A DNA stretch of 64,000 bases, taken from the NCBI GenBank assembly GCA_902728285.1, contig CACVBU010000259.1, positions 436,139 to 500,138 of the forward strand. The letters run 5' to 3'. The stretch is from Clytia hemisphaerica. Lineage: Eukaryota; Cnidaria; Hydrozoa; Leptothecata; Clytiidae. Shown here piece after piece: positions 46,701-55,700 of this stretch. Position 1 is the stretch's first letter, and every line of letters starts with the position of its first letter. Below the pieces are notes generated by a model. It did not search any database. It was not told where the DNA came from and worked only from the letters and a program-made list of their open reading frames with translations. The translations under genes were made by a program, and so were the position numbers.

Positions 46701-49700
46701 AACGAGTGATCCAAGAACCTCCAAATTTGGCCCTGCTTTACTCGATTCTGTCTTCCAGCGAATTATTTTGAAGTTTTACAATTGGGCACCTTTCTATCAT
46801 TCAGGCAGATCCGCTTTAATTTCCCTTACCTACCCTCTCCCTTAGCCGCCGCCCACCCCGCCCTTTTTAAATCGAGCGGCGCCTAAAAGAAAGAGACTCT
46901 AAGCTATCCAACGAGCTATGAACCAGCTTCTAACTCCTTCTAGATCCGGAGATATAAGCCTTTAAAGTTTGAACAAGTGATTTTCTTTACAAAACTTAGG
47001 AAAGAATGACCGTGGCACTTAAAGGGTTAATGAAAAAAAAGAAATTTGAATCTTCTTGGCATTATAGGAACGAAAAGGGGATAATTAAAAGAACCCAGTC
47101 TTTCTTTTAATTATCGCCTTTTCGGGATATGGACTCTGTATGGATGGATATACAGAGATTCATTAGCAGGCTTCAGTAGGAGTCAAATAATTGTCAGAAA
47201 TTCTTTTTCATCATAAAAATACTGGATTAAAAAAAATTAGAATATTAAACAAGAGAGTTTTTTAATACTAAAAACAAAGTCAATAAAAATCCAGGGTGGT
47301 CCAATAAAAACTTTTATTGACTCTCTTAAGACCAAATAGATTCCTACTTTAACGGATCTAAATTTATATCATAAGATTTATACTATTGTCGAATGAAGTT
47401 AATGTGTTTTATTTCAATACTGTAACGTGCTAAAGCACTGGGCTCAACTTCAGTATTCACGTGTTAAGGGAAAGGCCCGATTGTAAACACTTTTTTAAAC
47501 AGAGTGATGGAGGCTGAGAGAAGAACATTTCTAAATGGCCACCGGTCCCCCAGAGACGTTTCTCTGTATTAGCCGCTCAAAGACGGGAGTATCACACAGG
47601 CCAAGGTGCACATTGTTGCCGGCTTCCAACCTAAAAGATGTTTTAATGCAAAACCAAAAAGTGAACAGAAGACAAATGAAAGATTCGTTATGAAAAGAAT
47701 GATCGCAATCCAATTCAATTATTTTTCTGACTTTTTTTTTGAGAATTGAGAAAGAAAAAAAAATTAAACGTCAAATATTTTCTTTATTGACGTTAAATGA
47801 GAGTAAAATCCCGGTAAAATGGGGATAACTCCCGAAAAAAAGCGAAATTAAAAAAATTGAAAAAACTGCCCCTAAGTTTTAACATAAGGAGGGCGTGTGC
47901 CAAATTTCAGTTCCTTAAACCAATTATTCCGCTCTCTACGCTGCCCCAAAGTTTGTGGACAAACAAACTCACAAACATTCTGAGATTCTAGCTCAACTGA
48001 AGTTGAGATGAGAACTGTAACGTGCTAAAGCACTGGGCTCAACTTCAGTGTACGTGTGAAAGTGGAAGGCCCAATTGTAAACACTTTTTTAAAACAGGGT
48101 GATGGGCTCTCATGATAATAGAAGGCCGTTGCAAACCCAGGGTGATAGGCGCTCGTGATTAAGGAAGGTCCAATTATTGTAAACCCTGGGTGACGGTTAA
48201 CTCGGGATAAGAGAAACTTCGTTGTAGACCCAGGGTGATAAGCGCTCGAGATTAAGGAAGGTCAAATTGTAGACCCAGGGTGATAGGCGTTCGGGATAAG
48301 AGAAGGCCCAGAGTGATGGATACTTGGGATAAGGTAGCTAAATTGCAAACGCGGGGTGAAAAAGCCTTCTTTGATGGGCACTCAGGAAAGGGAAGGTTCA
48401 ATTATAAAACCCAGAGCGATGAATACTCAGAAGGATTAGAGAAAGCTCAGTCGTAGGTAAATTTAGAATAAAGAATTTTTTTCCGTGTGTAGAGCAACCT
48501 TTTATTTTGGCACCTAGATAAATTGACGTCAAATATTTTTCAACATGATTGAAAATTTCTATTTTTGTATTTTTAGCATTTAAAAAAAATATTTGACGTC
48601 AATTATTTTGACTTTTATGACGTTAAATAAGCGCAAAATCCCGGTAAAATGGGGATAACTCGCGAAAAAAAGCAAAATTCCAAAAAATGAAAAAACCGCC
48701 CCTAAGTTTTAACATAAGGAGGGCGTGTGCCAAATTTCAGTTCCTTAAACCAATTATTCCGCTCTCTACGCTGCCCCAAAGTTTGTGGACAAACAAACTC
48801 ACAAACAAACATTCTGAGATTCTAGCTCAGCTGAAGTTGAGAACTAATAGTTTCACGCCGTGGAGACGATCATAAGCTAAGTTGAAAATGGAATTAAAAG
48901 AAAAACTAGAGTTCGTTTTAAATGTTTACGAAGAACAATGTACTGGCTTCTTTCGACAACAATAATTGACGTCAGTCTTTCGGCTCGTGTTGTTTTAGCG
49001 TGAACTTGTTCACGTGGCGGCATTTCGAAATCATAAGATTTAAAAATTTGGCTCAGTAGTTAACAAGCCGTATATGTATAAAAGTTGCGAAGCGATCCAG
49101 AGCGCCACCTCGATTCGCAAGTTGCAAGCAAAACATTTGGTTCCAAATAATAGGAAAATTTCATATTTTCAAAAAAACTTTCAAAAGAAGCAATTTCATA
49201 TTATACTTAAGTTCAACAGATTGCAAGGATGGAAAAATGTCTTGTATATTTGGAAAAAAAGTTTTAATCTGAAAGAATGCCCTAAGGGAAAAAACTCCAC
49301 TCTCAGAAGCCATTTTCAATTTCAAAAGCATTCTGAAAAGTTATAAAAACATTATATAAGGCAACAATCACAAATAACTAGTGTTCGCACTGTCCAACTG
49401 ACTGATAGTATTTTTCTTAATTTTGCGAACACTGCTTAAACAGTAGCTATTTATTCAAAATTTTCGTTGGATTTGATTTCTGCCCAACACATAGTTTGAA
49501 AATCCAATTTTTCTGACGTTTTATCTGCCGACCAAACGATCAATTAATTTTTTAACCTAAAAACGACGCAAACTAGCGCAAAAACCAGTTATTAGTGATG
49601 GTGGCCTATTTTCAGAAAATATATCAAAAAGGAAAAAAAAAATTCATACTGTACCAGGAATTATTTCCATATTTTCAATTAGTACGTCAACAAAAGTTTT

Positions 49701-52700
49701 TCACACTTTAAACGTGGAAGACAATATTATATATAGTCGAACGTGCGCACCGCACTGGGCTCAACTTCAGATTTTCCCGTTATTAGAAGGCCCAATTGTA
49801 ACATTTCAAATATTTAGTCTTAGCCTCGTTTTGGCGAAAAACTCGTCCCCAGGCCCCAAAAATCAAAATTTTCAAAAAATGAAAAAAACACCCCCAGTTA
49901 ATTCCTTATCAGTGTGACTGTTGAGTGAAGAGTATCATAAACCTATAGTCCAGGGAAAGTGTGCATCAATTGTGCGTTTTTGACTAGAAAGCATGAAATT
50001 TGGTACAGTGGTACCTTAGGGGGTAAGAAACATTTTAAGCCTCTGACCCACTTCTGGAACATCTGTTTGTGTATTTTACAGACCAGAATGCCTCCCAGGG
50101 AAGAAAAAAATTTTTTATCTTCAAAGCATGTCATATGATATATCGTTGGAAAGGTTTTCTCACACTGATTCTAAAAAACATCACAACATATATCTGCAAA
50201 TGGACTGGGTCCGAGTTATGGGCTACGGAAGTAATTTACAGACCAGTCTGCATGCCCGAAAAAAATTTTTGTTTTTGTTCCAAAACATGTCATATCATAT
50301 ACCGTTGGAAAGGATTTTTCACACTGATTCTAAAAATCATCATGATATGTATCTCAAAATGGACTGGGTCCGTGAAATAAGCCATAGGAGTAATTTACAG
50401 ACCAGAACGGCTCCCGGGCATACAAAAAATATTTTTATCTCCAAGCCATGGCATATCATATACCGTTGGAAAGGTATTTTTACACTGATTCTAAAAAACA
50501 TCACAACATGTATCTGAAAATGGACTAGGTCCGAGTTATGGACCAGGAGCCATTCTGGTCTGTAAAATACTCCCATGGCCTATAACTCAAACCCAGTCCA
50601 TTTTGAGATGCGTGTTGTGATGTTTTTTGGAATCAGTGTAAAAATACCTTTCCAACGGTATATGATATGCCATGGTTTGGAGATAAAAATATTTTTTTGT
50701 ATGCCCGGGAGCCGTTCTGGTCTGTAAATTACTCCTATGGCTTATTTCACGGACCCAGTCCATTTTGAGATACATATCATGATGATTTTTAGAATCAGTG
50801 TGAAAAAACCTTTCCAACGGTATATGATATGAAATGTTTTGGAACAAAAATAAAAAAAATTTTCGGGCATGCAGACTGGTCTGTAAATTACTTCTGTAGC
50901 CCATAACTCGGACCCAGTCCATTTGCAGATATATGTTGTGATGTTTTTTAGAATCAGTGTGAGAAAACCTTTCCAACGATATATCATATGACATGCTTTG
51001 AAGATAAAATTTTTTTTTCTTCCCTGGGAGGTATTCTGGTCTGTAAAATACACAAACAGGTGTTCCAGAAGTGGGTCAGAGGCTTAAAATGTTTCTTACC
51101 CCCTAAGGTACCACTGTACCAAATTTCATGCTTTCTACTCAAAAATGCACAATTGTATTCATTTTTAGCACACTTTCCCTGGACTACTAGCCTAGTGAGG
51201 AATCCAAAAATGCGTTTTTGATGATGGTCGAAATACCCGAAAATAGTGATAAGATACCCTAAACATAAACAAGGGGAAGCAATGAAAGGGAGACAAATGT
51301 ATAATTGTGAAATGAGATATTTTGACTATAAAATGAAACGTAAGAAAGTGTGTTGGTTTTGGCGTGACATTTGGGGATGCATCGAGAGATAAATCTACTT
51401 AAAGCCTATAACCGCGGGCGGTTGTGAAGACTGCAGCGAGAGCCGGAGCCTCCCGTGGATCTGAGCCTATCTGATATAACCGCGGACGGTTGTGAAGATC
51501 GCAGCGAGAGCCGGAGCCTCCCGTGGATCTGAGCCTATCTGATCTGATGTAATAGAACTAGATGGGGTTTACGTAGTAACCCGCACCCCCCCCCCCTTAA
51601 GCTGTAAATACTAAAAGGTTCTAGCCCTTAAACTGTAAGTACTAAAATGTTCTAGCCGTTAATAAAGCTATAACCTTTCAAAGTCAACTTAAAGGCCTAA
51701 TTTCATATTATCTATGTGAGGCGTCTAACAATAAAATATTTGGTCCAGTTAAATAAATGCCTTATCGGCCCTCTATAAGCCGGCGCCTAAATTGGGGCTA
51801 TTATTTCGTCACTGGCTTAATATAAGGACCGACGTAAGGGATCGAAATTAAAGGAGTGCCGGGCTAAAGAAGGAAATGATCGAGCATTGGCATTATAAGG
51901 ACCATTGAATAAGGGGCCGGTGCTAAATTAGGGCCGATAATGTCATGTGCTATATGTTCCTTCATGATTTTCAGGAAAAAGTTGACATTTTTACGGGTGT
52001 GACCACTGAGCAAGCTGAGAAGATCTCTGCATTCATTGGGCTGGATGGAGATGAACGAGTACAAGTACGTTTATTTTTCAAACTTTTTTTTATAAGAAAA
52101 AGCAGTGAAGTTTTGTTGAGGCTGTTCTTATGATTTTTAGGTACTTTGAACTCGACTTATTTTTATATAAATTGTAGGTATTTCAGACATTATTACTTTC
52201 TTTTTACTTATTTGGCCCTTTATTAAATGTTCTTAAAAATAAAGTTAGAAAAAAAATTACTCGAATCTGATTGGTTTAGAGGAGTGCGATTATTTTACAC
52301 TATTTCAATTTCACTGTACCACCTTTTGCACTCTACGGTGGGGGGGGAGACTTGTGCCCTCTTCTTCTTTTCACTCTCCCGACCCTCCCAGTGTCGACCC
52401 TCCCAGAGTCGTATTACAGAAACTTTTTCACATTTTCAATTATTATTTTCTTCTTTTTTACTCGTGATTAATCGTAAATTGCACTCCAAACAGCTCTCTT
52501 TGAAGGAGCGCCAAATAAGAAAAAATAACTCATCGTGCGATTACTAGTACTAAGCAGTGGCGTTGTGGGAAAATTTTTCTGGAGGGGCCAAAGTCAATTG
52601 TTTTTAAATGGCGCCCCCCCCTCCAATTTTTCAAAGTGGTGTCCCCACCCATCCTTTTCTAAACTTTTACCAAATTCATTTGCCTAGGCATAATGAGGAA

Positions 52701-55700
52701 GGAAATATTTAGTGGAGAAAAGTAGAATTATCTTTGATGAATGGAAAAGGGAAAAACAGGCCCCACCATGGTTGGGGCCGACTAGAAATTTTTTTTAAAT
52801 CAACTGCCAAGATACCCTAAATCACTAAATAAAAATAGACAAATTTGACACTTGCTAGAGTGAAATGAAACTTAAAGAAACAATGTGTTATGCGAGCGAA
52901 GCGAGCGAAAAAATAGATGTTTTATGATTTCAATATTGTTGTCAGCAGATTGGTCTTGGGACGCAGTTAGCTTTACATTTAATAATGCTATATTGTACAC
53001 AAAAAAAACTTGTAAATTAGCTAGATATCAAAGAAGTTACCAATTAACTGTATTGCGAGCAAAGCGAGCGAAAAAAATTGCAAGTATTTTAAAATTATCT
53101 CAGTAAAATTGGTATCATAAAGTATGATTTTAAAGATTGGGGCGTTTAAAAAAATCTCTTTTAGCCCCCCTTGCTCTTCGGCGCCCCTTCAAAAAAGCTT
53201 GCCACAACGCCACTGGTACTAAGTATTCTTATTTTTTGTAATTTTGAGCCACATTGTTCGGAAAGCTCACAATGTATGGGCAAGTGAAATCGTCGGCCTT
53301 CTCAATACACGTCAGTTCGTCAGAAAAGACCGACGATTTTGCTTGTCCATACATTGCGAGCTTGACTATTGTTTTTATCAAAGAATTAAGGCGCTGTGGT
53401 ATAGTGTTCATTGACCTTGGTTGCTGCACATGCGACTGAGGTTCGATTCCCACTTGCAGCGGTTCACTTGGCAAGTGAACGAACCTTCGCCCGGTTCAAC
53501 CCATGCCATGTGAGGGGAATTGGGTAGTCAGTCCAAGGTGCTGAGAGGGTGCTCATTGAAAGCGTCTATAGTTGCAAAAATAGGCCTCAAAGCCTCCTGC
53601 AACTCAACCAAATAGAAATAGAAAAGAAGTTGTACTAAACAATCATGGTTTTGTCTCGCACCATTAACTATTTTCGAACTTTCAAACTCCATATTTCAGG
53701 GTACAGAGCAGATCAAGAAATTGTACGATTTATTCCTTGGTGTGGACGCCACTCAAGTTGAGATCAATCCTTTTGGAGTCACGGACAAAGGAGAAGGTAT
53801 GGCGGAATATATATTTCAACCTTTACATTTTCTTTACTTCCTTAATCCGAAGAGTTGTGTTAATTGTGTGCTGCCCATTTCCAAATCCTTAAAGAGAACT
53901 TGTTTTTTATAAGAACATCCAAATTTTTCGAAGCTTTCAAATGTTCTTAACTTTTTGATTTTTAAGCCTTAAAACGTTCTTAACATTATTCTTAATTTCA
54001 CCATCTAGTGATTATTTCTGTCCATTTTCCTAAGAAATCGAGTGTTTTAAAGTCTGCGAACGCCTAAATGTTCTTAACTATTGTTCTTGATTTGTTAACC
54101 ATGGAATCTTGTTTTCTCATATAGTTTGTTCTAATTTAAAAAAACGTGTAGCTGTTACACTGTCACAGACAGTATACAGAATACAAAATCTGAGAACAAA
54201 TGTTCGTATGCTGAATCCAGAATATATAAAAAAGATAAATCCCAAATAGTCTGGGGCAGTCTTGACCTAAATAAGGGTCGTTCTGGCAGAAATTTTTTTC
54301 CATCTGTTCTTTTGGTGAATACTTAGTGGTTTATTTTCACTTTTTAATAATTCTTGATTATTCGGATCAGACACAAGCTTTTCACTATTGCTATAATAGT
54401 GAATTGCTACAATTGGGCCTCCGATTAGTTATTAGGAAATACCAATGGTTCAATGGGGGGAACACGTTCGACTAAGTGCGTGTAGTAATGCTTAGCTCCT
54501 ATTAAATTAATTCGATATTTGTCTTTGTCTGTAAGAAAACACACCCAATATTTCAAAAAACTGATTGCCGTACTGCGCTAGTTATACGTGAAATACACTA
54601 GGCTATGCTATAGTCTAAGACAAATCCCTATCTAATAAATAAGCCCCAAGCCAAAGAAAATTCGCAAAGGTGCTTTTTTGCCGAAAAGAGTTTACAGTCG
54701 GTAGAGTTTGCCAGCCTTTCTTCAAAACTCACCCGCCGATTTTTTTTTCGTTTACCGTCATAACACCATACCGCCATATTTTCCCGCCTTTACTATCACT
54801 GCAACGGGCGATACACTTGAGGTACAGAGTACATTTGTCTTTACAGTTGTATGTTTCGATGCCAAGATCAATTTTGACGACAATGCGAAGTTCCGACAAC
54901 AAGAAGTCTTTGATATGGACGACGAGACTGAGACTGATCCACGTGAAACCGAGGCCGCAAAACACGACCTCCAATATATCGCTCTCGATGGAAATATTGC
55001 TTGCATGGGTATGTGACGAGTCGCACGGTCAGGCGCGTGCCACTTAATTATTTGATTATCCCCCTAAACTCGATCCAATTCTTTTTTGATACATTTTTCT
55101 ATTGTCTATAGGTGCGAAAAAGGTACTGGGACGGTTTTAGTGGGATAAAGCGGACAAAAAAATGCCTGCGCGGCAATTGGCGGCTACGGTCGAAAAGGTG
55201 TATTTTGGTATAGTTTTTTGAAAGCTTTCTGGTTTCTTTATGAGTCTTTTCTACTGAAACGTCAGCGACCGTAGTGAGAAAGTAGATCATTCGGCTACTT
55301 CGCGCAAGGTTGTAGATTCAATCCCTGGCTAGCTCATTCAAAAGTCCACACATAGTTTGATAAACCTCATGGACACGCTGATTTCGTTACAGTGAATTAT
55401 GAAGGAGGTAGGGGTACCCATCATAGTAGAGGGTTAATCTAGATGGGGGTACTGACTAAGTGATCGACATTTGTTTTATCATGTGATTACTTTGATGTTT
55501 GATTTTCTTTGGAGTCAAAGTATAAAATCTCTGAAATCTTATATCCTCACTATTCTCATTTTCTTACTCATAGTGAACGGAGCAGGTTTAGCCATGGCGA
55601 CGATGGACATTGTGAAGTTACACGGTGGATGGCCAGCCAACTTCTTGGATTTGGGAGGCGGCGTTACTGAAGATATGGTGTACCACGGATTCAATCTCCT

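Noticed and set aside
50128-50994. Two similar ORFs of about 130 codons on opposite strands
   Set aside because: They are mirror readings of the same arms of the palindrome. There is no domain, and both strands look equally open because of the symmetry.
55280-55350. Possible tRNA-like B box (GATTCAATCCC)
   Set aside because: Only a B-box-like word and a short stem are seen. The A box and acceptor stem are not convincing.
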